Positions 44,733 through 54,043 of a stretch of 64,000 nt of DNA are shown here, piece by piece. The translations under genes were made by a program, and so were the position numbers. Under the pieces are notes generated by a model. The model was not told the origin of the DNA. It saw only the letters and a list, made by a program, of their open reading frames with translations, and made no database searches. Origin of the DNA: Paracoccus albicereus. Lineage in GTDB: Bacteria; Pseudomonadota; Alphaproteobacteria; Rhodobacterales; Rhodobacteraceae. Position 1 is the first letter of the stretch. Each line of letters begins with the position of its first letter. The stretch covers positions 292,701-356,700 of the forward strand of contig NZ_JAKZEU010000003.1 in NCBI RefSeq assembly GCF_024359525.1. Reading direction: 5' to 3'.

Positions 44733-46139
44733 ATGCGCTACAGCCGCGATCTCAGGGGGTACGGCGAGACGCCGCCCGATCCGAAATGGCCCGGCGGGGC
44801 GCGGATCGCGGTCCAGATCGTCGTCAACTACGAAGAGGGCGGCGAGAACAGCATCGAGCATGGCGATGCCGCCTCCGAAGCGTTCCTGTCCGAAATCATC
44901 GGCGCCCAGCCCTGGCCCGGCCAGCGCCACTGGAACATGGAATCGATCTACGATTACGGCGCGCGCTCGGGTTTCTGGCGACTGCACCGCCTGCTGAAAG
45001 ACATTCCGGTCACAGTTTATGGCGTCGCGACCGCCCTGCAGCGAAGCCCGGAACAGGTCGCGGCGATGCAGGACGCCGGATGGGAGATCGCGACCCACGG
45101 ACTGAAATGGATCGACTATCGCAACGTCCCGCGCGAGACCGAAGCAGAACACATAGCCGAGGCGATCCGCATCCACACCCAAGTCACCGGCGAACGTCCC
45201 TACGGTTTCTACCAGGGCCGCACTTCGATGAACACAGTGGCCCTTGGCTGCGAGGAAGGCGGCTTCGCCTATCTCGCCGACACGATCGCGGATGAACTGC
45301 CCTACTGGCACGTTCATCAGGGCCGCCCGCAGCTGATGGTGCCCTACACGATGGACGCCAACGACATGCGCTTTTCATCCGGTCAGGGCTTTGGCACCGG
45401 CACGGATTTCTTCGACTATCTGCGCGACAGTTTCGACATCCTCTACGCCGAAGGTGCAGCAGGCGCGCCAAAGATGATGTCGATCGGGCTGCATTGCCGG
45501 CTTGCCGGGCGTCCCGGCAGGGCGATGGCGCTGAAGCGCTTCCTCGATCATGCGCGCAGCCACGAAGGCGTCTGGTTCGCATCCCGGCTCGACATCGCGC
45601 GGCATTGGGCGGACACGCATCCCTATGTCGCGAAGGACCGTCCAAGCGCGATGGACCGCGACGGCTTCGTTCAAAAATTCGGCAGCATCTACGAACACTC
45701 CCCCTGGATCGCCGAAGCGGTCTGGGACGACGAGATGGGCGCCGTGCATGACAGTGTCGGCGGCCTTGCGGCACGGATGGCGCAGGTCTTCCGCGCCGCA
45801 TCGGATGAGCAGCGCCTGGGCGTCCTGACGGCGCACCCGGACCTGGCCGGCAAGCTGGCGGCGGCCAAGCAACTGACAGCCGACAGCACCGCCGAACAGG
45901 CGAGCGCCGGTCTGGACGCGCTGACCGACGCCGAACGCGCGGAATTCACGCGCCTGAACGACGCCTATCAGGCCAAGCACGGCTTTCCCTTCATCATCGC
46001 TGTGCGCGACCACGACAAGGCGGGCATCCAGCGAGCGATGGTCCGCCGCGTCGAAAACGACACCGACACCGAGCGTGCCGAGGCCGAACGTCAGGTAATC
46101 CGCATCGCCACCCTGCGCCTGAATGAGGCTCTGCAATGA
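44733..46139 (+). CDS. puuE: Fused allantoinase PuuE / OHCU decarboxylase
   Basis: A 468-aa two-domain enzyme. Residues about 1-300 are the metal-independent polysaccharide-deacetylase-like allantoinase (VVNYEEGGENS, GYGETPPDPKWP, ATHGLKWIDY, GLHCRLAGRPGR). Residues about 305-468 are OHCU decarboxylase (FGSIYEHSPWIAE, LTAHPDLAGK with the catalytic His, GFPFIIAVR). It thus turns OHCU into allantoin and then allantoate. The ATG at 44733 is 5 nt after GGAGG; a second ATG is one codon upstream. Overlaps the next gene by 4 bp. Confidence 0.94.
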   Translation: MRYSRDLRGYGETPPDPKWPGGARIAVQIVVNYEEGGENSIEHGDAASEAFLSEIIGAQPWPGQRHWNMESIYDYGARSGFWRLHRLLKDIPVTVYGVATALQRSPEQVAAMQDAGWEIATHGLKWIDYRNVPRETEAEHIAEAIRIHTQVTGERPYGFYQGRTSMNTVALGCEEGGFAYLADTIADELPYWHVHQGRPQLMVPYTMDANDMRFSSGQGFGTGTDFFDYLRDSFDILYAEGAAGAPKMMSIGLHCRLAGRPGRAMALKRFLDHARSHEGVWFASRLDIARHWADTHPYVAKDRPSAMDRDGFVQKFGSIYEHSPWIAEAVWDDEMGAVHDSVGGLAARMAQVFRAASDEQRLGVLTAHPDLAGKLAAAKQLTADSTAEQASAGLDALTDAERAEFTRLNDAYQAKHGFPFIIAVRDHDKAGIQRAMVRRVENDTDTERAEAERQVIRIATLRLNEALQ

Positions 46140-47014
46140 ACGATCATCCGCCCAAGGGCGCCCCGACCGGCGACATCCCGACCCGCGTCGCCCCCGCCTA
46201 TGCCGGTCCCGTCGCGGGCCTGCCGCCGCAGACCGGGATGACGACGGACACCGCCGTCTTCACGGAAGCCTATGCGGTCATCCCGCGCACGGTCATGCGC
46301 GACATCGTCACCAGCTATCTGCCCGGCTGGCGCGGGATGCGGATGTGGATGCTGGCGCGCCCGTTGACCGGCTTTGCCGAGACCTTCAGCCAGTACGTCG
46401 TCGAACTGGCCGAAGGCGGCGGCTGCGACGATTGCGAGGAAGACCCGGAAATCCAGAACGCGATCTTCGTCACCGGCGGCGATCTGCAGGTGGTGATCGA
46501 CGGGCAGGAACACATGTTGCATCCGGGCGGGTTCGCTTACGTTCCGCCCGGCACACGCTGGCGGCTCTATAACCGCACGAAAGGTCCTGCGGGCTTTCAC
46601 TGGTTCCGCAAGCGCTGGCAGCCCTGTGCGGGCGTGGACCGGCCCGATCCGATCGTCGCGCAGGAACAGGACATCGCACCCTCTGTCATGCCCGACACGG
46701 ACGGGGCCTGGGCCACGACGCGCTTTGCCGATCCGGCCGACCTGCGTCACGACATGCACATCACCATCGTGACCTTCCAGCCCGGCGGCTCGATCCCCTT
46801 CGCCGAGACGCATGTGATGGAACACGGGCTGTTCGTGCTGGAGGGGAAGGCGGTCTATCGCCTCAACCGTGATTGGGTCGAGGTCGGACCCGGCGATTAC
46901 ATGTGGCTCCGCGCCTTCTGCCCGCAGGCCTGCTACGCGGGCGGGCCGGGGCGATTCCGCTACCTGCTCTACAAGGACGTGAACCGGCACGCGCCGCTCT
47001 GGCCGCTGCGCTAG
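46136..47014 (+). CDS. (S)-ureidoglycine aminohydrolase
   Basis: A 292-aa bicupin protein of the UGHY/YlbA (AllE) family that releases ammonia from (S)-ureidoglycine to give (S)-ureidoglycolate. The metal-binding second cupin has GGSIPFAETHVMEHGLFVLEGKA (central part) with His, Glu and His ligands, and WVEVGPGDYMWLRAFCPQ. Databases often call rhodobacterial members bifunctional allantoicase/ureidoglycine aminohydrolase; the allantoicase part is not supported by anything I see. Coupled to puuE by an ATGA overlap. Confidence 0.88.
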   Translation: MNDHPPKGAPTGDIPTRVAPAYAGPVAGLPPQTGMTTDTAVFTEAYAVIPRTVMRDIVTSYLPGWRGMRMWMLARPLTGFAETFSQYVVELAEGGGCDDCEEDPEIQNAIFVTGGDLQVVIDGQEHMLHPGGFAYVPPGTRWRLYNRTKGPAGFHWFRKRWQPCAGVDRPDPIVAQEQDIAPSVMPDTDGAWATTRFADPADLRHDMHITIVTFQPGGSIPFAETHVMEHGLFVLEGKAVYRLNRDWVEVGPGDYMWLRAFCPQACYAGGPGRFRYLLYKDVNRHAPLWPLR

Positions 47015-47092
47015 GGCTCACGGAAGGCTCGCGACAGCGTGGCTTGCGCCTGCCCTGATGCGGGCGCAGCCTTGGCTGGAAAGGAGCCCATC

Positions 47093-47563
47093 ATGCTTCG
47101 TATGCTTCCCCTTCTGGCCCTGGTCGCGACACCCGTTTTCGCGCAGGAAACCGTGCCCGATTACAGCGACGACCGCTCGACCCCCGAGGCGCTGGTCACC
47201 TCGCTCTACAACGCGATTGACCGGCGCGAATATCTGCGCGGCTGGTCCTATTTCGCGTCCGAGACGGCACCGGATTATGAAACCTTCCGCGACGGCTATG
47301 CAACGACCGAGGATGTGGAACTGCGCATCGGATCGGTCGAGACCGAAGGGGCCGCAGGCTCGATCCACTCGCTGGTGCCGGTCGCGATCCGCGCCACGGA
47401 CGAAGGTGGCGAGGCAACGGTCTTCACCGGCTGCTACCGCCTGACCCAAGTCCAGCCCGCCGCGCAGGACACGCCACCATTCCGTCCGATCCAGATCGAC
47501 GACGGCACCCTCGCGGAAAGCGACGAGCCTTTCGACACCGCGATGGGAACCTGCGAGCCCTAG
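47093..47563 (+). CDS. Small secreted protein, unknown function
   Basis: A 156-aa protein with a signal peptide (MLRMLPLLALVATPVFA, cut before QE). The mature part starts SDDRSTPEALVTSLYNAI and has two Cys (FTGCYRL, GTCEP) that may form a disulfide. The helix-rich start and length recall NTF2-like lipocalin-type small-molecule domains, but I cannot assign a family. AAGGAG precedes the ATG. Its TAG shares CTAG with the opposing transporter gene. Confidence 0.75.
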   Translation: MLRMLPLLALVATPVFAQETVPDYSDDRSTPEALVTSLYNAIDRREYLRGWSYFASETAPDYETFRDGYATTEDVELRIGSVETEGAAGSIHSLVPVAIRATDEGGEATVFTGCYRLTQVQPAAQDTPPFRPIQIDDGTLAESDEPFDTAMGTCEP

Positions 47564-48486
47564 CCCTTGGTCGCGCTGACGGGCGGCGTGCGCGCCGCCC
47601 CGTCACGCCGCGCCTCGCGCCAGGTGATGTAGCTGATCGCCCCGATCATCAGCGCCCCACCGATCATCACCCAATGGTCCAGCGGTTCGCCGAAGACGAA
47701 CCAGGCCAGCATCGCCGCCCAGAGAAGCTGCAGGAACGTGACCGGCTGGGTCACGGTCAAGGGCGCCGCCTCGAAAGCGCGCATCATCGTGTAGTGGCCG
47801 GCGGTGGCGAAAACGGCGACCAGCGCCAGCATCCCCACCTCGAACAGCGTCGGCGGCACCCAGACCGCATAGGCGACGGGCGCAAGCCCGATCGCCACGG
47901 TCAGCGACAGGACGGCGACGATGGCTGATGCCGGCGCCTTGCCGGTCAGTTGCTTGGCCACGATATAGGACGCGCCGAAGCACAGGGCCGCCACGACCTG
48001 CGACAGGTGGCCGGGATCGAGCGTCCGCAACCCGGGTCGCAAGACGATCAGCGCGCCGACCAGCGCGACGGTGATCGCCCCGATCCGGCGCCGCGACAGC
48101 GCTTCGCCCAGAAACAGCGCCGCACCGACGGTGACGACGATGGGATTGAGAAAGCCGATCGCCGTGACTTCGGCGATGGTGATCCGCGACATCGCATAGA
48201 ACCACGCGATCACCGCGGCGACATGAAGGATGCCGCGCGCCGCGAAAAGCCGCCAGACGTCGCGCGGGAAACCGCGCCGCAACGCGGGGATAAGGGTGGG
48301 TGTCAGAAACAGCAGCCCGAACAGGAACCGGATGAAGGCCGCCTGCGGGGCAGGGACGGATCCGTCCAGCCAGCGCACGATCGCGTTGACGGCGACGAAG
48401 CAGGCCCCGGTCAGCAGCATCCAGCCGATACCGACAAGGTCTCGCCCCAGTCGGCCCCGTGTCGCTGCGATGTCGGAAAGCTGCAT
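47560..48486 (-). CDS. DMT superfamily (EamA) transporter
   Basis: An inner-membrane protein of 308 aa with ten predicted helices in two EamA repeats (about 18-145 and 160-295). Typical segments are NAIVRWLDGSVPAPQAAFIR, FYAMSRITIAEVTAIGFLNP and FEAAPLTVTQPVTFLQLLWA. The family exports amino acids and other metabolites; the substrate is unknown. The start at 48486 (MQLSDIAATR) begins the conserved part. Confidence 0.87.
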   Translation of the reverse strand: MQLSDIAATRGRLGRDLVGIGWMLLTGACFVAVNAIVRWLDGSVPAPQAAFIRFLFGLLFLTPTLIPALRRGFPRDVWRLFAARGILHVAAVIAWFYAMSRITIAEVTAIGFLNPIVVTVGAALFLGEALSRRRIGAITVALVGALIVLRPGLRTLDPGHLSQVVAALCFGASYIVAKQLTGKAPASAIVAVLSLTVAIGLAPVAYAVWVPPTLFEVGMLALVAVFATAGHYTMMRAFEAAPLTVTQPVTFLQLLWAAMLAWFVFGEPLDHWVMIGGALMIGAISYITWREARRDGAARTPPVSATKG

Positions 48487-48524
48487 CCGCCCAGTTGAAC
48501 CCTTCGCCGGCCGGGCGCAAGCCC

Positions 48525-49124
48525 CTAGCCGTGGAGGATCAGCCCGGCCGCGATCGACCACATCACCGCCGCGATCAGCGCGTCGAGCACGCGCCACGCC
48601 GCCGACCGCGCAAAGACCGGCGCCAGCAGCCGCGCCCCGTAGCCCAGCGAAAAGAAGAACAGAAACGATCCGCTCATCGCGCCAAGCGCGAAGGCCAGCC
48701 GGTCGGGCGACTGCGCCGAGATCGAGCCCAGCAGGACCACGGTGTCCAGATAGACATGCGGATTAAGCCAGGTCAGCGCGGCGATGGTCGTCAGCGTGAC
48801 CGCAAGCGGCGCGGGCGGCGCACCGGCCGCGCGCAAGGTCTCGCCACCCCGCCAGGCCGACAGCGCGGCGCGCGCGCCATACCAGATCAGGAAGGCCGCC
48901 CCGCCCCACCGCATCAGGATCAGAAACCACGGCGCGCGGGCGGCAATCGCGCCTGCGCCCGCGACGCCCGCCGCGATCAGAACCGCGTCAGAGATTGCGC
49001 AGAACAGGCAGACCGCCAGCACGTGCTGACGCATCAGACCCTGCTTCAGGACGAAGGCGTTCTGCGCGCCGATCGCCACGATCAGCGACAGGCCGGTCAG
49101 CAGCCCCGCGATGGCCGACGGCAT
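48525..49124 (-). CDS. LysE/ArgO family amino acid exporter
   Basis: A 199-aa exporter with about six helices. The N-terminal GLLTGLSLIVAIGAQNAFVLKQG and LTWLNPHVYLDTVVLLGSI are diagnostic for LysE/ArgO, suggesting export of basic amino acids. It lies 10 bp downstream of yebC, so co-transcription is likely but probably incidental. Confidence 0.9.
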   Translation of the reverse strand: MPSAIAGLLTGLSLIVAIGAQNAFVLKQGLMRQHVLAVCLFCAISDAVLIAAGVAGAGAIAARAPWFLILMRWGGAAFLIWYGARAALSAWRGGETLRAAGAPPAPLAVTLTTIAALTWLNPHVYLDTVVLLGSISAQSPDRLAFALGAMSGSFLFFFSLGYGARLLAPVFARSAAWRVLDALIAAVMWSIAAGLILHG

Positions 49125-49133
49125 CGGCGGACC

Positions 49134-49877
49134 TTACAGCTGCGCCGCGACCTCTTCGCTCAGATCGAAATTGCCGGTGACGTTCTGGACGTCGTCGTCG
49201 TCTTCCAGCGCGTCGATCAGCTTCATCAGCTTTGCGGCCGTTTCGGCGTCACCAACCTCGGTCGGGGCCTGCGGCTTCCAGATCAGCTTCGCGGTCTCGG
49301 ATTCGCCCAGTTCCGCTTCCAGCGCGGTCGAGACCTCGTTCAGGTCCGTGTCCGCGCAATAGATCCAGTGACCGTCCTCGTCGCTTTCGACATCCGACGC
49401 ACCGGCCTCGATCGCGGCCATCATCACCGTGTCCGCATCGCCCACGCTGGCCGGATACATGATCTCGCCCACCCGGTCGAACATGAAGGCCACGCTGCCC
49501 GACTGGCCCAGATCGCCGCCATGCTTGGTGAAATACGACCGCACGTTCGAGGCGGTGCGATTGCGGTTATCGGTCATCGCCTCGACCATCAGGGCGATGC
49601 CGTTCGGCCCGTAACCCTCGTAGCGGATTTCTTCATAGTTCTCGGCGTCGCCGCCTTGCGACTTCTTGATCGCGCGGTCGATCACGTCCTTCGGAACCGA
49701 CTGGCTGCGCGCTTCTTTGACCGCCAGACGCAGCCGCGGATTCTTGTCGGGATCGGGATCGCCCATCTTCGCGGCGACGGTGATTTCCTTCGCCAGCTTG
49801 GAAAACAGCTTCGAGCGCGCCGCATCCTGCCGCCCCTTGCGGTGCTGGATGTTCGCCCATTTGGAATGGCCTGCCAT
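49134..49877 (-). CDS. YebC/PmpR family protein
   Basis: A 247-aa member of the YebC family, [18 protein letters not shown] at the N-terminus and [20 protein letters not shown] in the middle. Family proteins act as transcriptional regulators or, as recent work on relatives indicates, aid translation through proline stretches. The C-terminus is highly acidic ([11 protein letters not shown]). Full length. Confidence 0.95.
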   Translation of the reverse strand: MAGHSKWANIQHRKGRQDAARSKLFSKLAKEITVAAKMGDPDPDKNPRLRLAVKEARSQSVPKDVIDRAIKKSQGGDAENYEEIRYEGYGPNGIALMVEAMTDNRNRTASNVRSYFTKHGGDLGQSGSVAFMFDRVGEIMYPASVGDADTVMMAAIEAGASDVESDEDGHWIYCADTDLNEVSTALEAELGESETAKLIWKPQAPTEVGDAETAAKLMKLIDALEDDDDVQNVTGNFDLSEEVAAQL

Positions 49878-49911
49878 GTCGTTGCCCTCGTCGTGCGGAT
49901 CGGGCCGCTAT

Positions 49912-50418
49912 CTAATCCGCGGCAGCCTGTGTCGCAAGCCGGTCGCGCGCCGCACCGCAATCGCGGAACGCATGGGCGCCCGGCCCGATGTCGGCTGCCT
50001 TGTCACCGGGATTGACCGCCGCGCAGCAATCCAGCGACAGGCAGCCGCAGCCGATGCAGCCCGTCAGACGGTCACGGATCACCGTCAGCCTCTCGATCCG
50101 CGCCTGCAGATCGGCACGCCAGCCGGCCACGATCCTGTCCCAATGCGCGCGACTGATCGGCTGCCCTTCTAGCGCCGGGCCAAGGGCGCGACGGATCTCG
50201 GCCAGGGGAATACCCGCCTCGACCCCTGCCTTGACCACGGCGAGGACACGCAGCGTCGCACGGGAATACATCCGGTGATTGGCCGAGTTCCGGGTCGAGC
50301 GGATCAATCCCTCACGTTCGTAGAAATGCAGCGATGAGACCGAAAGCCCGCTGCGTCGCGCGACGGCGCCCACACCCATCGTCGCTGCATGACAGCCATG
50401 CGTCTTGATATCATTCAT
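49912..50418 (-). CDS. soxR: SoxR-type redox-sensing MerR regulator
   Basis: A 168-aa MerR-family activator. The helix-turn-helix (VGAVARRSGLSVSSLHFYEREGL, about 16-38) is followed by the dimer helix and the 2Fe-2S motif C-x2-C-x-C-x5-C as CIGCGCLSLDCC (about 120-131). SoxR responds to redox-cycling compounds. The ATG at 50418 gives a short Cys-containing leader; a start at the inner MGVGAVA is also possible. A clear SoxR box lies in the divergent gap. Confidence 0.92.
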   Translation of the reverse strand: MNDIKTHGCHAATMGVGAVARRSGLSVSSLHFYEREGLIRSTRNSANHRMYSRATLRVLAVVKAGVEAGIPLAEIRRALGPALEGQPISRAHWDRIVAGWRADLQARIERLTVIRDRLTGCIGCGCLSLDCCAAVNPGDKAADIGPGAHAFRDCGAARDRLATQAAAD

Positions 50419-50432
50419 GATTTGAGCCTTGC

Positions 50433-50450
50433 CCTCAACCATTGTTAAGG
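50433..50450. promoter_or_regulatory. SoxR box
   Basis: CCTCAACCATTGTTAAGG has 7-bp arms (CCTCAAC/GTTAAGG, one mismatch) around 4 bp, matching the 18-bp SoxR operator pattern. It lies 43 bp upstream of the reductase gene and 14 bp upstream of the soxR start, so it fits a SoxR-activated promoter with autoregulation. Confidence 0.8.
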
Positions 50451-50493
50451 TCCTACATTGCCGGCTAACCGAAAACAGATCAAGGAGCGTCGC

Positions 50494-51075
50494 ATGAAGA
50501 CGGCACGCAATATCGCCATCATCCAGGGCTCGATCCGCGAGGGTCGGCTGAACGACACGATCACCGCCTGGACGCGCAAACAGCTTGAAGCGCAGGGCTT
50601 CACCGTGTCGGTCGTCGATCCAGCCGACCCGCAACTTCTGCCGATCCAGACTGGCGATACCGACGCGGTCGCGCATCTGCAGACGCTGCTGGCGCCAGCC
50701 GATGGCTATGTCGTCGTCACGCCCGAATTCAACCATTCTGCGCCCGGCCAGCTCAAGACGCTGATCGATTCGATCAAGGCAGAGTGGAAGGCCAAGCCCG
50801 TTGGCTTCGTCAGCTATGGCGGCATCTCCGGCGGTCTGCGCGCGGTCGAGGCGCTGCGCCCGGTCTTTGCCGAACTGCACGCGATGACGCTGCGCGATTC
50901 GGTCAGCTTCGCGATGCCCTGGGGCAAGTTCGACGAACAGGGCCAGATCACCGATCCGCAGATGCGGGACGGCGCCGAAGCCGCGATGGCCGTCTTCGGC
51001 GACCGCCTGCGCTGGTGGGTGGACGCGCTGGTCGCGGCCCGCGCGATGGAACCCTATGACAAGGCGGCCGCGTGA
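50494..51075 (+). CDS. NADPH-dependent FMN reductase family protein
   Basis: A 193-aa flavodoxin-like oxidoreductase. The FMN phosphate loop is QGSIREGRLN (about 10-19), with TPEFNHSAPGQLKTLID and SYGGISGGLRAVE, as in quinone and chromate reductases (ChrR/AzoR-like). Probably reduces redox-cycling quinones by two electrons. AAGGAG precedes the ATG. First gene after the SoxR box and coupled to the MFS gene by GTGATG overlap. Confidence 0.88.
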   Translation: MKTARNIAIIQGSIREGRLNDTITAWTRKQLEAQGFTVSVVDPADPQLLPIQTGDTDAVAHLQTLLAPADGYVVVTPEFNHSAPGQLKTLIDSIKAEWKAKPVGFVSYGGISGGLRAVEALRPVFAELHAMTLRDSVSFAMPWGKFDEQGQITDPQMRDGAEAAMAVFGDRLRWWVDALVAARAMEPYDKAAA

Positions 51076-52274
51076 TGGATCCGCTGCTGCGCGACATGCG
51101 CGCGTGGGGGTTGATGCTGGCCGCCACGCTGACGATCATGTCGAACGCGACGATCACCCCGGCCCTGCCCGGTCTGCAGGCGATGTATGGTGACGATCCC
51201 AATGCCGAACTGATCACGCGTCTGCTGATCACCGCGCCGTCGCTTCTGGTGGCGCTCGTCGCGCCCTTCGCGGGGGCCGTCGTGGACCGGCTGGGCCGGC
51301 GCCCGCCCCTGATGGCAGGGCTGATCGTCTATGCGCTGGCCGGGACGGCAGGTCTGTGGCTGCAATCGCTGGAAGCGATCCTGGTCAGCCGCCTGATTCT
51401 GGGTCTCGGTGTCGCCGCGATCATGGTCGCGCAGGCCGCGCTGATCGGCGATTACTTCGAGGGTCCGGCACGCGGCCGGCTGATGGGCTATCAGATCGCC
51501 GCGACGAATGTCGGCGGGCTGGTCTTCGTAATGACCGCTGGGATGCTTGCGGCACAGGATCCCCGCCTGCCCTTCATGATCTACGGGCTGTCGGCGCTGA
51601 TGCTGCCGCTGCTGTGGCGCTCGCTTCCCGAACCTTCCGCCGCCGTCGAGGGTCACGGCCCCGGCGCACAGGACGTGCAGGGAGAGCCGGGGTGGCAGAC
51701 GACCGTGGCGATCATGGCGATCGCGCCCGGTCTGACCTTCGTCTTCTTCTACGCGGTCCCGACGCAGCTGCCCTATCACCTTGCCGCGCTCGGCCTGTCC
51801 GATCCGGTGCAGGCAGGCGAAGCGATGGCATCGATGATGTTCGCGGCCGCGATCATGGCGGTTGCCTCGGGTTGGCTCAGGCCGGTCCTTGGCCGGATCG
51901 GAACCCCGGTCTCCGGTTATTCGGGCCTGATCCTGGGCTTTGGCCTTCTGGCCAGCGCCGCCACGCTGCCGGTCGCGATGCTGGGGACCGCGCTTGTGGG
52001 CGCCGGTCTCGGTCTGGCGATGCCGACCTTCATCACCACCGCCCTGAACGCCGCCCCGGCCCATCGGCGCGGTCTGGTATCGGGTCTGGTCACGTCGGCG
52101 ATCTTTCTGGGACAGTTCCTGTCGCCGCTGGTCATGCAGCCGCTGGTCGGCCAATACGGCTATCGCACCGCCTTCGCGGTCGGTTCGGCCGGGTTCCTGA
52201 CGCTCGCCATCGTCCTGACCCTCACCCTGCGCCAGCAGAAACGTCCAGTGGACAAGCCCGTGGCCGCGCAATAG
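51075..52274 (+). CDS. MFS transporter, probable drug efflux
   Basis: A 399-aa major facilitator with 12 helices. The loop motif between TM2 and TM3 is [16 protein letters not shown] (about 67-82), and [11 protein letters not shown] and [16 protein letters not shown] fit drug/proton antiporters. Placed directly behind a SoxR box and reductase, it probably exports redox-active compounds. The ATG at 51075 overlaps the previous stop; a GTG lies one codon upstream. Confidence 0.88.
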   Translation: MDPLLRDMRAWGLMLAATLTIMSNATITPALPGLQAMYGDDPNAELITRLLITAPSLLVALVAPFAGAVVDRLGRRPPLMAGLIVYALAGTAGLWLQSLEAILVSRLILGLGVAAIMVAQAALIGDYFEGPARGRLMGYQIAATNVGGLVFVMTAGMLAAQDPRLPFMIYGLSALMLPLLWRSLPEPSAAVEGHGPGAQDVQGEPGWQTTVAIMAIAPGLTFVFFYAVPTQLPYHLAALGLSDPVQAGEAMASMMFAAAIMAVASGWLRPVLGRIGTPVSGYSGLILGFGLLASAATLPVAMLGTALVGAGLGLAMPTFITTALNAAPAHRRGLVSGLVTSAIFLGQFLSPLVMQPLVGQYGYRTAFAVGSAGFLTLAIVLTLTLRQQKRPVDKPVAAQ

Positions 52275-52303
52275 CGTCCCCGCGCCAGCTTCAGGAGCCA
52301 GCC

Positions 52304-53272
52304 ATGACCGCGATCATCGACGTCGATCACCTGTCCAAGACCTATGACAGCGGCACCAAGGCGCTGGACGATGTCAGCCTGACCATCGAGGAAGGCGAGA
52401 TCATCGCGCTTCTCGGCCCCAACGGGGCCGGCAAGACGACGCTGATCTCGACCATCTGCGGACTGGTCGTCCCGACCGGCGGCACCGTCCGGGTGGGCGG
52501 TCACGACATCCGCACCGACTGGCGCGCGGCGCGCAAGATGATCGGCCTCGTCCCGCAGGAAATCGCCATCGAACTGTTCGAGACGGTTATGAACACGGTC
52601 CGCTTCACCCGCGGGCTGTATGGCCAGCGGCCGGACGACGCCTATCTGGAACAGGTGCTGCGCAGCCTGACGCTGTGGGACAAGCGCGATTCGCTGATCA
52701 AGGAATTGTCGGGCGGGATGAAGCGCCGGGTCCTGATCGCCAAGGCGCTGGCCCACCGGCCGCGCGTGCTGTTCCTTGACGAGCCGACGGCGGGCGTGGA
52801 CGTCGCCCTGCGCCGCGAGATGTGGCAGGTGGTCCGCCGCCTGCGGCAGGAAGGCGTGACCATCATCCTGACCACGCATTACCTGGAAGAGGCCGAAGAG
52901 ATGGCCGACCGCATCGGCGTCATCAACCACGGCCAGTTGCTTCTGGTGAAGCCCAAGGCCGAGCTGATGGGCGAATTCGGCAAGAAGCGCCTGACGATCG
53001 AACTTTACGAACCGCTGGACGCGATCCCACCCGAGATCACCGCAGACCGTGCGCTGGACCTGTCCGAAGACGGCCGCAGCCTCGGTTACGATTACGACAC
53101 CCGGGCCGAGCGCACCGGCATCGCCCGCCTGCTGGCCGACCTGTCGGGCGCGGGCATCAAGGTGCGTGACGTCTCGACCAAGCAATCCACGCTGGAAGAG
53201 GTGTTCCTCGACCTGGTGGACGAAGACGAACACGCCCAAGAGGCGTCCGAGCCGATGGAGAAAACGGCATGA
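52304..53272 (+). CDS. ABC transporter ATP-binding protein
   Basis: A 322-aa ABC ATPase: Walker [10 protein letters not shown] (about 38-46), signature LSGGMKRR, Walker [11 protein letters not shown] and [13 protein letters not shown]-terminal accessory region (about 225-322) resembles drug-export ABC-2 ATPases. It begins 29 bp after the MFS gene and overlaps the permease gene by 4 bp, forming a two-gene exporter that may belong to the SoxR-controlled run. Confidence 0.92.
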   Translation: MTAIIDVDHLSKTYDSGTKALDDVSLTIEEGEIIALLGPNGAGKTTLISTICGLVVPTGGTVRVGGHDIRTDWRAARKMIGLVPQEIAIELFETVMNTVRFTRGLYGQRPDDAYLEQVLRSLTLWDKRDSLIKELSGGMKRRVLIAKALAHRPRVLFLDEPTAGVDVALRREMWQVVRRLRQEGVTIILTTHYLEEAEEMADRIGVINHGQLLLVKPKAELMGEFGKKRLTIELYEPLDAIPPEITADRALDLSEDGRSLGYDYDTRAERTGIARLLADLSGAGIKVRDVSTKQSTLEEVFLDLVDEDEHAQEASEPMEKTA

Positions 53273-54030
53273 ACTGGCCCGCCGTCCAGGCGATCTTCAT
53301 GCATGAGATGATGCGCTTCTTCCGCACGCTCACGCAGTCGATCGCATCCCCCGTGATCTCGACCACGCTCTATTTCGTGGTCTTCGGCGCCGCGATCGGC
53401 GGCCGCATCCAATCGGTCGAAGGCATTTCCTACGGCGCGTTCATCGTGCCCGGTCTGATGATGCTGACCGTGCTGCAGCAGTCCGTGGCCAATGCCAGCT
53501 TCGGCATCTACTTTCCGAAATTCGCCGGCACGATCTACGAGATCCTCGTCTCGCCCACCGCCTGGCTCGAGGTCGCGTTGGGCTATGTCGGCGCCGCCGC
53601 GCTGAAGGCGATCCTAGTCGCACTGCTGATCCTGGCCACCAGCTTCTTCTTCGTGGACATGACCATCGCGCATCCGGTCTGGATGATCGCCTTCCTGGTG
53701 ATGACTGCCGTCGCCTTCTCGCTTCTGGGCTTCATCATCGGGCTCTGGGCCAAGAACTTCGAGCAGCTGCAGATCATCCCGATGATGGTCATCACGCCGC
53801 TCGTCTTTCTGGGCGGCGCCTTTTACTCGGCCTCCATGCTCCCGCCGTTCTGGGAACAGGTGGCGAAGCTGAACCCCGTCCTCTATCTCGTCTCTGGCTT
53901 CCGCTGGGCGTTCTTCGATGTGGCCGATGTGCCGATCGGCGTCTCGCTGGTCGCGGTCGCGATCATGATCGGCGTGCTGATGGCCGCGATCCGCTGGATC
54001 TTCCTGACCGGATGGCGGCTGCGGGAATAA
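53269..54030 (+). CDS. ABC-2 type permease
   Basis: A 253-aa membrane subunit with six helices, ABC-2 family: [22 protein letters not shown] (central part), [11 protein letters not shown], and [17 protein letters not shown] followed by [12 protein letters not shown]. Forms an exporter with the preceding ATPase. The substrate could be a drug or a polysaccharide precursor; context favours efflux. Confidence 0.92.
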   Translation: MNWPAVQAIFMHEMMRFFRTLTQSIASPVISTTLYFVVFGAAIGGRIQSVEGISYGAFIVPGLMMLTVLQQSVANASFGIYFPKFAGTIYEILVSPTAWLEVALGYVGAAALKAILVALLILATSFFFVDMTIAHPVWMIAFLVMTAVAFSLLGFIIGLWAKNFEQLQIIPMMVITPLVFLGGAFYSASMLPPFWEQVAKLNPVLYLVSGFRWAFFDVADVPIGVSLVAVAIMIGVLMAAIRWIFLTGWRLRE

Positions 54031-54043
54031 TCGGGGCGAACGT

